A stretch of DNA of 64,000 bases from Stenotrophomonas maltophilia (GTDB taxonomy: Bacteria; Pseudomonadota; Gammaproteobacteria; Xanthomonadales; Xanthomonadaceae): NCBI GenBank assembly GCA_002363385.1, contig DEVL01000003.1, positions 558,505 through 622,504 of the forward strand, in the 5' to 3' direction. Positions 34,483-42,985 of this stretch are shown in pieces. The notes beneath the pieces are model-generated. The model saw only the letters and a program-made list of their open reading frames with translations. It searched no databases and was not told where the DNA came from. A program made the position numbers and the translations under genes. Within the stretch, counting starts at the first letter, position 1; each line of letters opens with the position of its first letter.

Positions 34483-35106
34483 ATGTCATTGCTCCTCGAA
34501 CGCGCCCAATACCTGCTTTCGGCCCACAACACCCGGCAATTGCCGGACGACGTGGGCGCGGAAGTCGCCTTTGCCGGTCGCTCAAATGCTGGCAAGTCCA
34601 GTGCCCTCAACGCCCTGACCCGCCAGAACAGCCTGGCCCGGGTCTCCAAGACCCCCGGCCGCACCCAGCAGCTGGTGTTCTTCGAGGTCACCCCGGAGGC
34701 CAAGCTGGTCGATCTGCCCGGCTATGGCTATGCCAAGGTCCCGCTGGATCTGCAGGCGCACTGGCAGGCCTTCATCGACCAGTACTTCCGTACCCGCGAG
34801 GCCCTGCGTGGCCTGGTGGTGGTGATGGACATCCGTCACCCGCTGAAGGACTACGACCGCCAGATGCTTGCCTATGCAGTGCAGCGTGGCCTGCCGGCGC
34901 ACGCGCTGCTGACCAAGGCCGACAAGCTCGGCCGTGGTCAGCAGGGCATCGCCCTGCAGAAGGTGCGCAAGGAACTGCAGTCCTCCTTCGGCGATACCGT
35001 CAGCGTGCAGACCTTCTCCGGTCCCGCCCGCCAGGGCGTAGATGAAGCCCGCGGCATCATCGGCGGCTGGCTGGGCCTGAACAAGCCGGCGCCGGAAGCG
35101 GTCTGA
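34483..35106 (+). CDS. engB: Ribosome biogenesis GTPase EngB (YihA)
   Basis: This 207-residue TRAFAC GTPase carries all G motifs: G1 GRSNAGKSS, G3 DLPGYGYAKV, G4 TKADKL, and an intact T(P)GRTQ switch. It is needed for 50S subunit assembly in related bacteria. ATG 34483 begins MSLLLERAQYLLSAHN, which is typical of the family. A longer frame from 34294 overlaps the cytochrome leader and is rejected. Confidence 0.96.
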   Translation: MSLLLERAQYLLSAHNTRQLPDDVGAEVAFAGRSNAGKSSALNALTRQNSLARVSKTPGRTQQLVFFEVTPEAKLVDLPGYGYAKVPLDLQAHWQAFIDQYFRTREALRGLVVVMDIRHPLKDYDRQMLAYAVQRGLPAHALLTKADKLGRGQQGIALQKVRKELQSSFGDTVSVQTFSGPARQGVDEARGIIGGWLGLNKPAPEAV

Positions 35107-35146
35107 TCCCAGACGTCGCGGCGGTCCAACGGACCGCGCGACGCGG

Positions 35147-35172
35147 GTAGTGCCGGCCGCTGGCCGGCTCCC
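35147..35172 (+). repeat. SMAG-type REP palindrome (copy 3)
   Basis: GTAGTGCCGGCC-GCT-GGCCGGC followed by TCCC lies in the 67-bp gap between the convergent engB and beta-lactamase-fold genes. It ends 2 bp before the stop codon of the minus-strand gene. Confidence 0.8.
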
Positions 35173-35173
35173 A

Positions 35174-36151
35174 TCATTTCGCCGGCAACGGCGCGAATTC
35201 GCCCGGTACCCAGGCGAATGCCTCCCCTTCGCGACGCACATGCCCCAGCCCCGGGAAGGGCAGGTGCGCGCCGGCTACCCACCAGCCCTGGTCCGCCGCC
35301 TGCGCCATCATCCGGCGCCGGCTGGCGATCGCGGCGACGCGGTCGCTGTCCGCTTCAAACGACGCCTGAGGCTGCGCGAACTGCACCGCGTGGAAATGCA
35401 CGAGGTCGCCCCACACCAGCAACTGCTGGCCGGTGCCGCCATCGATCTGGTACGAGACATGGCCGACCGTGTGGCCATGGCTGTCCAGCGCGGTGATGCC
35501 GGTCGGCAACGTGTCGCCAGATGCAAAGCGCTTCAGCTTCCCACTGGCTTCGTACGGCGCCACCGCCTTGCGCGCCAAGGCGAAGGCGAAGCGCACGCCC
35601 TGCGGCGCGGTCGCTTCGCTGGCCGGGTCCAGCCAGTACGCCGCGTCGGCAGCCGACAGCCACACCGTCGCATTCGGATAGGCAACCGTGTCCTTCGCAT
35701 CAAGCAGGCCACACAGGTGGTCCGGATGGGCGTGGGTCAGCACGACATCGTCCACCTCGGCCGGGTCGTAGCCGGCCTTGCGCAGGTTGCCCAGCACCTG
35801 GCCCAGGCCGGGGCCGAAGCACTGCGCGGTGCCGGTATCGACCAGGGTCAGGTGATTGCCCTGCTGCACCAGGTACGCATTGACCGCCGTCTGCAGGCCC
35901 TTGCCATCCTCGGGCACATAGCGGTGATCGAGCAGCCGGGTGACCGCGCCGGGGGCGATTCCGACCAGCTCCTGGCGGCCCAGCGCCACCGTGCCATCGA
36001 ACAGCGCGGTGACCTGCAGCGTGCCGATGGTCTGGTGATACACGCCGGGGACCTGCTCGTGCGGGGTGTGCGTGGTGGTGGCCAGCGCGGGGCTGGCGAC
36101 AACGGCCAACAGCACGGCGGCGGCAAGCGTGCGAACGCGGGGGAAGGGCAT
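35174..36151 (-). CDS. Secreted metallo-beta-lactamase-fold hydrolase
   Basis: This 325-residue protein has a signal peptide (TLAAAVLLAVVASPALA). Its zinc-binding motif is LTHAHPDHLCGL (HxHxDH), with later His/Asp in DSHGHTVGH and WGDLVHFH. The fold covers lactonases, glyoxalase II-like enzymes and beta-lactamases. Its length and the ALFDGTVALGRQEL start resemble quorum-quenching or general MBL hydrolases rather than class B beta-lactamases. Substrate unknown. An AraC regulator gene lies 96 bp upstream on the same strand. Confidence 0.85.
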   Translation of the reverse strand: MPFPRVRTLAAAVLLAVVASPALATTTHTPHEQVPGVYHQTIGTLQVTALFDGTVALGRQELVGIAPGAVTRLLDHRYVPEDGKGLQTAVNAYLVQQGNHLTLVDTGTAQCFGPGLGQVLGNLRKAGYDPAEVDDVVLTHAHPDHLCGLLDAKDTVAYPNATVWLSAADAAYWLDPASEATAPQGVRFAFALARKAVAPYEASGKLKRFASGDTLPTGITALDSHGHTVGHVSYQIDGGTGQQLLVWGDLVHFHAVQFAQPQASFEADSDRVAAIASRRRMMAQAADQGWWVAGAHLPFPGLGHVRREGEAFAWVPGEFAPLPAK

Positions 36152-36247
36152 GACAGATTCCGGACAGGGCGGCAGCGCCGCGGTGCCTCCATGCTGCGCG
36201 TCCTGTTCGCTGCGTTCCGCTCAGAATGCCGCGCGATCCGCTCGCAC

Positions 36248-37081
36248 TCAGCTGTTGCCGATCGCCGCCGGTTCCAGCCCGTAACGTTCGGCGAAGCGCT
36301 TGTTGAAGCTGCCCAGCGAGCGGTAGCCCACGCGCGCGGCCACGGTCTTCAACGGCAGCCGGGTGGTGTAGAGCAGGCCCATCGCATGCGCGAGCCGCGC
36401 ATCGGTGATCAGTTCGCGCACGCTGGAATGTTCGCTGGCCAAGCGCCGGCGTAGCGTGGCACCACTGAGGCCCAGCTGCGCTTCGAAATCGCGTGACTGC
36501 CAATCGCGCTCGGGTTGCGCAGCGATCAGATCGCGGATGCGATCCCCCAGGCTGGGTTCGGGTGGAACCAGCAGGCTGCCGTGCCCGCGCCGGCAGAAGG
36601 CCACGGCAAGCGAGGCCAGGGCCAACCGTGCTTCGGTGTACTGGCCGTGTTCCAGCGCCTGCCGCCACTGCAGCAGGGTCGCGCCATGCTCGGCCAATGG
36701 CAGCCTGGCCAGTGCATCACCGGCCTCGGGCAGCGGCTCGTTCCACAGCGCCCGGGCGGCCGTGAGCGCCTCGGCGCACATCGGCACGATCGCGCTGAGA
36801 TAGAGGCCGCTATGCGGATCGGGAATGTTGACCACATCGATGCGACAGCGGCGGGTGATCAGGAACAGATCGCCCGGTGCGAATTCCAGCGACTGCTGCG
36901 CGGTGTGCACCTGCTTGCGCCCCTGCAGCAGGATCGCGAACTGCGGCTGCGGAATCTCCACCGACGAGGCGCCATGCTCGCGGCGCGCAGTGATGCAGGC
37001 GTAACCATCCGCGCGCTGGCAGTCGGCCAGGCTGCCCAAGGTCGCCAGCAGCGAGGTGGTGGTATCAACGGGGGCGGACAT
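36248..37081 (-). CDS. AraC-family transcriptional regulator
   Basis: This 277-residue protein has an N-terminal AraC-type sensing domain (about residues 20-160, with FAILLQGRKQVH and FAPGDLFLITRR). The C-terminal HTH pair reads DFEAQLGLSGATLRRRLASE and LPLKTVAARVGYRSLGSFNKRFAERYG. It follows the VIT-family gene by 3 bp and precedes the MBL hydrolase gene. It may regulate either; the target is not evident. Confidence 0.9.
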   Translation of the reverse strand: MSAPVDTTTSLLATLGSLADCQRADGYACITARREHGASSVEIPQPQFAILLQGRKQVHTAQQSLEFAPGDLFLITRRCRIDVVNIPDPHSGLYLSAIVPMCAEALTAARALWNEPLPEAGDALARLPLAEHGATLLQWRQALEHGQYTEARLALASLAVAFCRRGHGSLLVPPEPSLGDRIRDLIAAQPERDWQSRDFEAQLGLSGATLRRRLASEHSSVRELITDARLAHAMGLLYTTRLPLKTVAARVGYRSLGSFNKRFAERYGLEPAAIGNS

Positions 37082-37084
37082 GAC

Positions 37085-37783
37085 TCAGCCTGCCACGTTG
37101 AACAGCTGGCCGACCAGTGCGGCGGCGGCCATTGCGATCGCGCCCCAGAAGGTCACGCGCAGCGCGCCACGCACGCGCGAGGCGCCGCCGGCGTGCGCGG
37201 CCAGGGTGCCAGTCAGGCACAGCCCCAGCAGCGTCACCACGGTGGTGGCCTGGCCGACGACAGCATGCGGCGCGAGCAAGGCGGTCAGCACCGGCAACGC
37301 AGCGCCACTGACAAACGCGCCGGCCGAGGCCATGGCAGCCTGCATCGGGCGCGCGCGCAGTTCCTCGGTGATGCCCAGCTCATCGCGGGCATGCGCCCCC
37401 AGTGCGTCGTGTGCGGTGAGCTGGGTGGCCACTTCATGTGCCAGTTCGGGGCTCAGCCCGCGATGCCGGTAGATTGCCGCCAGCTCTTCCAGCTCGCTAC
37501 GCGGGTCTTCGTGCAGTTCGCGCCTCTCCACTGCCAGGTCGGCCCGCTCGGTGTCGGCCTGGGACTGCACCGAGACATACTCGCCGGCCGCCATCGACAT
37601 CGCGCCGGCCACGGTCCCGGCGATGCCGGTGGCCAGAATCGTCGAAGCCGAGGCGCCACTGGCAGCGATGCCGACTACCAGGCCAGCCACCGAGACGATG
37701 CCGTCGTTGGCGCCGAGCACGGCGGCACGCAGCCAGCCGACACGGTCGGAGCGATGGACTTCCGGATGTCGGGATCGGCTCAT
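37085..37783 (-). CDS. VIT/CCC1-family membrane transporter
   Basis: This 232-residue protein starts with RVGWLRAAVLGANDGIVSVAGLVVGIAAS and contains SMAAGEYVSVQSQADTERADLAVE, both hallmarks of the VIT1/CCC1 family. It has about five membrane segments with a cytosolic acidic loop in the middle. Relatives move iron or manganese. The direction and metal here are inferred from the family. The gene is nearly fused (3-bp gap) to the AraC regulator gene. Confidence 0.88.
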   Translation of the reverse strand: MSRSRHPEVHRSDRVGWLRAAVLGANDGIVSVAGLVVGIAASGASASTILATGIAGTVAGAMSMAAGEYVSVQSQADTERADLAVERRELHEDPRSELEELAAIYRHRGLSPELAHEVATQLTAHDALGAHARDELGITEELRARPMQAAMASAGAFVSGAALPVLTALLAPHAVVGQATTVVTLLGLCLTGTLAAHAGGASRVRGALRVTFWGAIAMAAAALVGQLFNVAG

Positions 37784-37892
37784 GGGGTCAGTTTAGGGCC
37801 AGGGCAGCGTCAAGCCCATGCCAGTAGGATGCTGAAAACCGTCACGGTGACACGACGGCAGGGGACGCCACGATATAGTGCGCTCTTGCGAT

Positions 37893-37919
37893 GCGGGGGC
37901 GTGAACCCCACATCCCCGC
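37893..37919 (+). other. Hairpin in the gshA leader
   Basis: GCGGGG (37893-37898) and CCCCGC (37914-37919) form the outer stem, and GTG/CAC pairs continue inside. A -10-like TATAGT lies upstream at 37874-37879, so the hairpin would be in the 5' untranslated leader ending 27 bp before the TTG start. A role in translation control is inference. Confidence 0.35.
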
Positions 37920-37946
37920 CCTGACCAGAATTCTGCGAGCCTCCCC

Positions 37947-39311
37947 TTGTCGAGCCCCAGCCACGTCGCCGAGACGCCGATCACCGACCGTAATGAACTG
38001 GTCGCCACGTTGGCCTCCGGCGAAAAGCCCCAGGCGCAGTGGCGCATCGGCACCGAGCACGAGAAGTTCGGCTTCCGCCTGGATGACCTGCGCCCGCCCA
38101 CCTTCGACGGTGACCGCGGCATCGAAGCACTGCTCAAAGGCCTGACCCGCTTTGGCTGGGATCCCGTGGAAGAGGGCGGCCACACCATCGCGCTGCTGCG
38201 CGACAACGCCTCGGTGACGCTGGAACCGGCCGGCCAGCTGGAGTTGTCCGGCGCAGCGGTGGAGACCATCCACCAGACCTGCGTGGAAACCGGCACCCAC
38301 CTCAACGAAGTGGCGCAGGTCGCCGGCGAACTGCAGCTGGGCTTCCTCGGCATGGGCTTCCAGCCGAAGTGGGCCCGCGATGAAATGCCGTGGATGCCCA
38401 AGGGCCGCTACAAGATCATGCGCGAGTACATGCCCAAGGTCGGCACGCTCGGCCTGGACATGATGACCCGCACCTGCACGGTGCAGGTCAATCTGGATTA
38501 CGCCACCGAAGCGGACATGGTGAAGAAGTTCCGCGTGTCGCTGGCGCTGCAGCCGATCGCTACTGCGCTGTTCGCCGATTCGCCGTTCACCGAAGGCGCG
38601 CCGAACGGCTACCAGAGCTACCGCTCGCACATCTGGACCGATACCGACAACGACCGCACCGGCATGCTCGACTTCGTGTTCGAAGACGGCTTCGGTTATG
38701 AGCGTTACGTCGATTACCTGCTGGATGTGCCGATGTACTTCTCCTACCGCGATGGCAAGTACCACGATGCCAGCGGCCAGAGCTTCCGCGATTTCATGGT
38801 CGGCAAGCTGCCGGTGCTGCCGGGCCAGCTGCCCACGCTGCGCGATTGGTCCGACCACATGACCACCGCCTTCCCGGAAGTGCGGCTGAAGAAGTACCTG
38901 GAAATGCGCGGTGCCGATGCCGGCCCGTGGAGCCGACTGTGCGCGCTGCCCGCGTTCTGGGTGGGCCTGCTGTATGACGACGCGGCACTCGATGCGGCCT
39001 GGGACCTGGTGCGTGATTTCAGCCTGGTCGAGCGCAACGTCCTGCGCGATGGCGTGCCGAAGCATGGCTTGAAGCTGCCCTTCCGCAACGGCACCGTGCT
39101 GGACCTGTCGCGCGAAGCGTTGAAGATCGCGGTAGCCGGGCTCAAGCGCCGCGCCGCGCGCAATGCCGACGGTCAGGACGAAAGCAAGTTCCTGGAGGTG
39201 TTGCAGGAGATCGTCGATTCCGGATTGACCCCGGCCGATCGCAAGCTGGCGCTGTTCCATGGGGAGTGGGGCGGCAACATCGATCCGGTGTTCAAGGAAT
39301 TCGCGTACTGA
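37947..39311 (+). CDS. gshA: Glutamate-cysteine ligase, plant/proteobacterial type
   Basis: This 454-residue enzyme of the GCS2 family catalyses the first step of glutathione synthesis. Visible family motifs are WRIGTEHEKFGF (start of the active site), MGFQPKWARDEMPWMPKGRYKIM, and DMMTRTCTVQVNLDYATEADM. It starts with TTG, since no in-frame ATG occurs before the conserved core. No strong ribosome binding site is seen, so expression may be moderate. It is followed by a two-way terminator. The glutathione-dependent formaldehyde operon lies 2.1 kb downstream. Confidence 0.93.
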   Translation: MSSPSHVAETPITDRNELVATLASGEKPQAQWRIGTEHEKFGFRLDDLRPPTFDGDRGIEALLKGLTRFGWDPVEEGGHTIALLRDNASVTLEPAGQLELSGAAVETIHQTCVETGTHLNEVAQVAGELQLGFLGMGFQPKWARDEMPWMPKGRYKIMREYMPKVGTLGLDMMTRTCTVQVNLDYATEADMVKKFRVSLALQPIATALFADSPFTEGAPNGYQSYRSHIWTDTDNDRTGMLDFVFEDGFGYERYVDYLLDVPMYFSYRDGKYHDASGQSFRDFMVGKLPVLPGQLPTLRDWSDHMTTAFPEVRLKKYLEMRGADAGPWSRLCALPAFWVGLLYDDAALDAAWDLVRDFSLVERNVLRDGVPKHGLKLPFRNGTVLDLSREALKIAVAGLKRRAARNADGQDESKFLEVLQEIVDSGLTPADRKLALFHGEWGGNIDPVFKEFAY

Positions 39312-39330
39312 TCGCGCATTGATCGACACG

Positions 39331-39359
39331 AAAAACCCCGGCATCGCCGGGGTTTTTTT
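39331..39359. terminator. Bidirectional intrinsic terminator (gshA / alcohol dehydrogenase)
   Basis: AAAAACCCCGGC-ATC-GCCGGGG is followed by seven T, giving an ideal intrinsic terminator for gshA. The leading A-run provides the same for the convergent alcohol dehydrogenase gene on the minus strand. Confidence 0.9.
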
Positions 39360-39377
39360 GTTGCAGACGCGGTCGAA

Positions 39378-40436
39378 TCAGGCCGCCTTCTCAAGCGTGG
39401 CCATATCGATCACGAAGCGGTAGCGCACGTCATTCTTCGCCATGCGCTCCCAAGCCTCGTTGACGGTCTTGATGTCGATCACTTCGACGTCGCTGACGAT
39501 GTTGTGCTCGGCACAGAAGTCCATCATTTCCTGCGTCTCAGCCATGCCGCCGATCGCCGAACCGGTGATGTGCTTGCGGCCGAAGATCACGCTGACGCCG
39601 GTCGGCGGCGGATCCAGCTCGGTCAACACGCCGACCAGGCACATGGTCGCATCGCGCTTGAGCAACGCCATGTACGGGTTGGTGTCGTGCCCGACCGGGA
39701 TGGTGTTGAGCAGGAAGTCGAAGCTGCCCGCGTGGGCCTTCATCTGCGCCGGATCGCGCGAGACCAGCACTTCATCGGCGCCCAGGCGCTTGGCGTCGGC
39801 ACCCTTTTCCGGGGTGGTGGTGATCATCACCACGGTGGCGCCCATCGCCTTGGCGAACTTCACGCCCATGTGGCCCAGGCCACCCAGACCGATCACACCG
39901 ACTTTCTGGCCGGGGCCGACCTTCCAGTGGCGCAGCGGCGAATAGGTGGTGATGCCGGCGCACAGCAGCGGCGCGGCGGCCTTGAGATCGAGCGTCTCGG
40001 ACACCTTCACCACGAAGCGCTGCTCGACCACGATGTGGTCGGAGTAGCCGCCGAAGGTCGGCTGGCCGCTGTCACGCTCGGTGCTGTTGTAGGTGTAGGT
40101 GGCACCCTTCTCGCAGTATTGCTCGAGATCTTCATCGCAGGCGGCGCAGTGGCGGCACGAATCGACCATGCAGCCGACGCCGGCGAAGTCGCCGACCTTG
40201 AAGCGGGTGACATTGGCGCCGACCTCGGTCACGCGGCCGATGATCTCGTGGCCGGGCACCATCGGGAACTGGGCACCGCCCCAGTCGTCGCGGGCCTGGT
40301 GCAGATCGGAGTGGCAGATGCCACTGAAGAGAATCTCGATACGGACGTCATCGGGGCCGGCCGGGCGACGTTCAAAGGAGAACGGCACCAATGGAGCGGT
40401 CTGGTCGTGCACCGCATAACCGTGGGCGAGGGACAT
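39378..40436 (-). CDS. Zinc-dependent NADP alcohol/aldehyde reductase (YahK-like)
   Basis: This 352-residue medium-chain dehydrogenase has catalytic zinc ligands in GICHSDLHQARDDWG and VPGHEIIGRV. The structural zinc site is CRHCAACDEDLEQYC, and the cofactor fold is VIGLGGLGHMGVKFAKAMG. The pattern fits the cinnamyl alcohol dehydrogenase-like group that includes E. coli YahK, which reduces broad aldehydes. It is divergent from a LysR-type regulator with a 106-bp gap, a classic regulator-target layout. Confidence 0.92.
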   Translation of the reverse strand: MSLAHGYAVHDQTAPLVPFSFERRPAGPDDVRIEILFSGICHSDLHQARDDWGGAQFPMVPGHEIIGRVTEVGANVTRFKVGDFAGVGCMVDSCRHCAACDEDLEQYCEKGATYTYNSTERDSGQPTFGGYSDHIVVEQRFVVKVSETLDLKAAAPLLCAGITTYSPLRHWKVGPGQKVGVIGLGGLGHMGVKFAKAMGATVVMITTTPEKGADAKRLGADEVLVSRDPAQMKAHAGSFDFLLNTIPVGHDTNPYMALLKRDATMCLVGVLTELDPPPTGVSVIFGRKHITGSAIGGMAETQEMMDFCAEHNIVSDVEVIDIKTVNEAWERMAKNDVRYRFVIDMATLEKAA

Positions 40437-40542
40437 GGGGGATCCTTGGCAGGTTTGTAGAAAGGCGCTTTACAATACGCCCCGATCCCGTGCACAAAAA
40501 GTCAGGATATCGGCATGATTCATCAAGTGAAACGGGATAATC

Positions 40543-41427
40543 ATGGCCACTGACAACCTGACCCATCTGGCTGCCTTCGCCGCGGTGGCCCGCCATCGCA
40601 GCTTCCGCAAGGCCGGTGCTGAGCTTGCGCTGTCCACCTCGGCAGTCAGCTATGCGATCCGCGCGCTGGAAGAGCGCCTGGGCGTGGGCCTGTTCCACCG
40701 CACCACCCGCAGCGTGGCCCTCACTGAGGCCGGCCAGCGCCTGCTGGAGCGTCTGCAACCCGCGCTCGGGCAGGTGCATGACGCATTGGAAGAAATGAAT
40801 CACTTCCGTGCGGCACCGGCTGGCTTGTTGCGCATCAACGCGACCCGCGCCGCCGTGCAGACCCAGTTGGGCCCACGGCTGGCGAAGTTCCTGCTCGCGC
40901 ATCCGGATGTGCGTCTGGAGCTCGCCCAGGATGACGGTCTGGTCGATATCGTCGCCGGCGGTTACGACGCCGGTGTGCGGCTGCACGAATCGGTGCCGGA
41001 AGACATGGTGGCCGTTCCACTGGGGCCGGCGCTGCGTGGTTTGATCGTGGGCGCGCCGGCGTATCTGGCAGGGCGCGAGATACCGCGGCACCCCCGTGAT
41101 CTGCATCACCATGAGTGTGTGCGGTTCCGCTTCGCCAGCGGCCATCTGTACAAGTGGCAGTTCGAACGCGATGGTCAAGCGCTGGAAATCGACGTGCCCG
41201 GGCGGCTCACGCTGGGTGATCAGAACACGATCCTGCAGGCGGTGGTCGACGGGTTGGGGTTGGCCTATGTGCTGGAAGATTCCGCGCGCCCGTATCTGGA
41301 TGACGGCCGGCTGGTGGCGGTGCTGGAAGACTGGAGCGAGCCGTTCGCGGGCTTTGCGGTGTACTACCCGCGACAGCGGCAGATGTCGTCGGCGCTGCGG
41401 GCGTTCATTGATCTGTTGCGAGGGTAG
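40543..41427 (+). CDS. LysR-family transcriptional regulator
   Basis: This 294-residue protein has an N-terminal winged HTH (HLAAFAAVARHRSFRKAGAELALSTSAVSYAIRALEERLGVGLFHRTTRSVALT) of the CrgA/DsdC-like group and a C-terminal substrate-binding domain. It is transcribed away from the alcohol dehydrogenase gene, so that gene and its own promoter are the likely targets. The inducer is unknown. Confidence 0.92.
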   Translation: MATDNLTHLAAFAAVARHRSFRKAGAELALSTSAVSYAIRALEERLGVGLFHRTTRSVALTEAGQRLLERLQPALGQVHDALEEMNHFRAAPAGLLRINATRAAVQTQLGPRLAKFLLAHPDVRLELAQDDGLVDIVAGGYDAGVRLHESVPEDMVAVPLGPALRGLIVGAPAYLAGREIPRHPRDLHHHECVRFRFASGHLYKWQFERDGQALEIDVPGRLTLGDQNTILQAVVDGLGLAYVLEDSARPYLDDGRLVAVLEDWSEPFAGFAVYYPRQRQMSSALRAFIDLLRG

Positions 41428-41458
41428 TGGCACGACAGGGGCGGTTTCACGGATGCTG

Positions 41459-41477
41459 TATACTCACCCCCAGTATA
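41459..41477. promoter_or_regulatory. FrmR/CsoR-type operator
   Basis: TATACT-CACCCCC-AGTATA is an inverted repeat around a C-run. This is the arrangement of operators bound by the FrmR/RcnR class of the CsoR-RcnR family. It ends 19 bp before the frmR ATG, so the repressor very likely binds its own promoter here. Confidence 0.7.
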
Positions 41478-41496
41478 GTTAACTGGTCTCGCCCCC

Positions 41497-41772
41497 ATGC
41501 CCCATTCACCGCAGGAAAAAAAGCGTGTTCTCGCCCGGGTCCGTCGGATCCGTGGTCAGTGCGATGCGCTGGACCGCGCGCTGGAAGCCGGGGCCGAGTG
41601 CGGACCGGTTCTGCAGCAGATCGCCGCGATCCGCGGTGCCGTCAACGGGCTGATGTCCGAAGTGATGGAAGCGCATCTGCGCGAAGAGTTCGGGCAGCCG
41701 GCCCAATCCGATGCGCAGCGCGACGAACGCGTGCGCGAGATGAGCATGCTGATCCGGTCCTACCTCAAATGA
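41497..41772 (+). CDS. frmR: Formaldehyde-responsive repressor FrmR
   Basis: This 91-residue protein, the same length as E. coli FrmR, belongs to the CsoR/RcnR/FrmR family of all-helical tetramers. The residues used for formaldehyde sensing in E. coli FrmR are present: Pro2 at the N-terminus and Cys35 (GAECGPVL). His60 (VMEAHLREEF) is also kept, a family position. It represses the operon with frmA and fghA. The operator at 41459 lies directly upstream. Confidence 0.93.
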   Translation: MPHSPQEKKRVLARVRRIRGQCDALDRALEAGAECGPVLQQIAAIRGAVNGLMSEVMEAHLREEFGQPAQSDAQRDERVREMSMLIRSYLK

Positions 41773-41827
41773 GTGCGCGGACAACCGCGTGCTGCCACAT
41801 TCTGTTCCCTGCCTTGGAGTGCTCCCC

Positions 41828-42937
41828 ATGAAATCCCGTGCCGCTGTTGCCTTCGCCGCTGGCGAACCGCTCAAGATCGTCGAGATCGACGTCGCCCCGC
41901 CGCAGAAGGGTGAAGTGCTGGTCAAGATCACCCACACCGGCGTCTGCCACACCGATGCGTTCACCCTGTCCGGGGATGATCCGGAGGGCCTGTTCCCGGC
42001 CGTACTCGGCCATGAAGGCGCGGGCATCGTGGTCGAAGTGGGTGAGGGCGTCACCAGCGTCAAGCCGGGTGACCACGTGATCCCGCTGTACACCGCCGAG
42101 TGCGGCGAGTGCCTGTTCTGTACTTCGGGCAAGACCAACCTGTGCGTGGCCGTGCGTGCCACCCAGGGCAAGGGCGTGATGCCCGATGGCACCACCCGCT
42201 TCAGCTACAACGGCGAGCCGATCTATCACTACATGGGCTGCTCGACCTTCAGCGAGTACACCGTGGTGGCCGAAGTCTCGCTGGCCAAGATCAATCCGGA
42301 CGCCAATCCGGAACACGTGTGCCTGCTCGGCTGTGGCGTGACCACCGGCATCGGCGCGGTGCACAACACCGCCAAGGTGCAGGAAGGCGATTCGGTGGCG
42401 GTGTTCGGGCTGGGCGGCATCGGCCTGGCGGTGATCCAGGGCGCGCGTCAGGCCAAGGCCGGCCGTATCTTCGCGATCGATACCAACCCGTCCAAGTTCG
42501 AGCTGGCCAAGCAGTTCGGCGCGACCGACTGCGTCAACCCGAAGGACCATGACAAACCGATCCAGCAGGTCATCGTGGAAATGACCACCTGGGGCGTGGA
42601 CCATACCTTCGAGTGCATCGGCAACGTCAACGTGATGCGTGCGGCGCTGGAATGCGCGCACCGTGGCTGGGGCCAGTCCGTGGTGATCGGTGTGGCCGGC
42701 TCGGGTCAGGAAATCTCGACCCGTCCGTTCCAGCTGGTCACCGGTCGCTCGTGGAAGGGCACCGCGTTCGGTGGCGTCAAGGGCCGCAGCCAGCTGCCGG
42801 GCATGGTCGAGGATGCCATGAAGGGCGACATCGAACTGGCCCCGTTCGTGACCCATACGATGGGCCTGGACGAGATCAACGAGGCGTTCGATCTGATGCA
42901 CGAAGGCAAGTCGATCCGCTCGGTCGTACATTTCTGA
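41828..42937 (+). CDS. frmA: S-(hydroxymethyl)glutathione dehydrogenase (class III ADH)
   Basis: This 369-residue zinc enzyme oxidises the spontaneous glutathione-formaldehyde adduct to S-formylglutathione. Zinc motifs are THTGVCHTDAFTLSGDD, LGHEGAGIVVEVG, and CGECLFCTSGKTNLC, followed by the NAD fold VFGLGGIGLAVIQGARQA. The ATG at 41828 is preferred over a frame from 41789 that lacks support. The gap after frmR is 55 bp. It is also called adhC. Confidence 0.96.
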   Translation: MKSRAAVAFAAGEPLKIVEIDVAPPQKGEVLVKITHTGVCHTDAFTLSGDDPEGLFPAVLGHEGAGIVVEVGEGVTSVKPGDHVIPLYTAECGECLFCTSGKTNLCVAVRATQGKGVMPDGTTRFSYNGEPIYHYMGCSTFSEYTVVAEVSLAKINPDANPEHVCLLGCGVTTGIGAVHNTAKVQEGDSVAVFGLGGIGLAVIQGARQAKAGRIFAIDTNPSKFELAKQFGATDCVNPKDHDKPIQQVIVEMTTWGVDHTFECIGNVNVMRAALECAHRGWGQSVVIGVAGSGQEISTRPFQLVTGRSWKGTAFGGVKGRSQLPGMVEDAMKGDIELAPFVTHTMGLDEINEAFDLMHEGKSIRSVVHF

Positions 42938-42985
42938 GCCACTGCGGGCGGCGCGTGGTCCTCGCCGCCCCTACGGAGAACCATC

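Noticed and set aside
41425..41430. GTAG at the stop codon of the LysR gene
   Set aside because: The following bases lack the TGCCGGCC palindrome, so it is a chance GTAG rather than a SMAG repeat.
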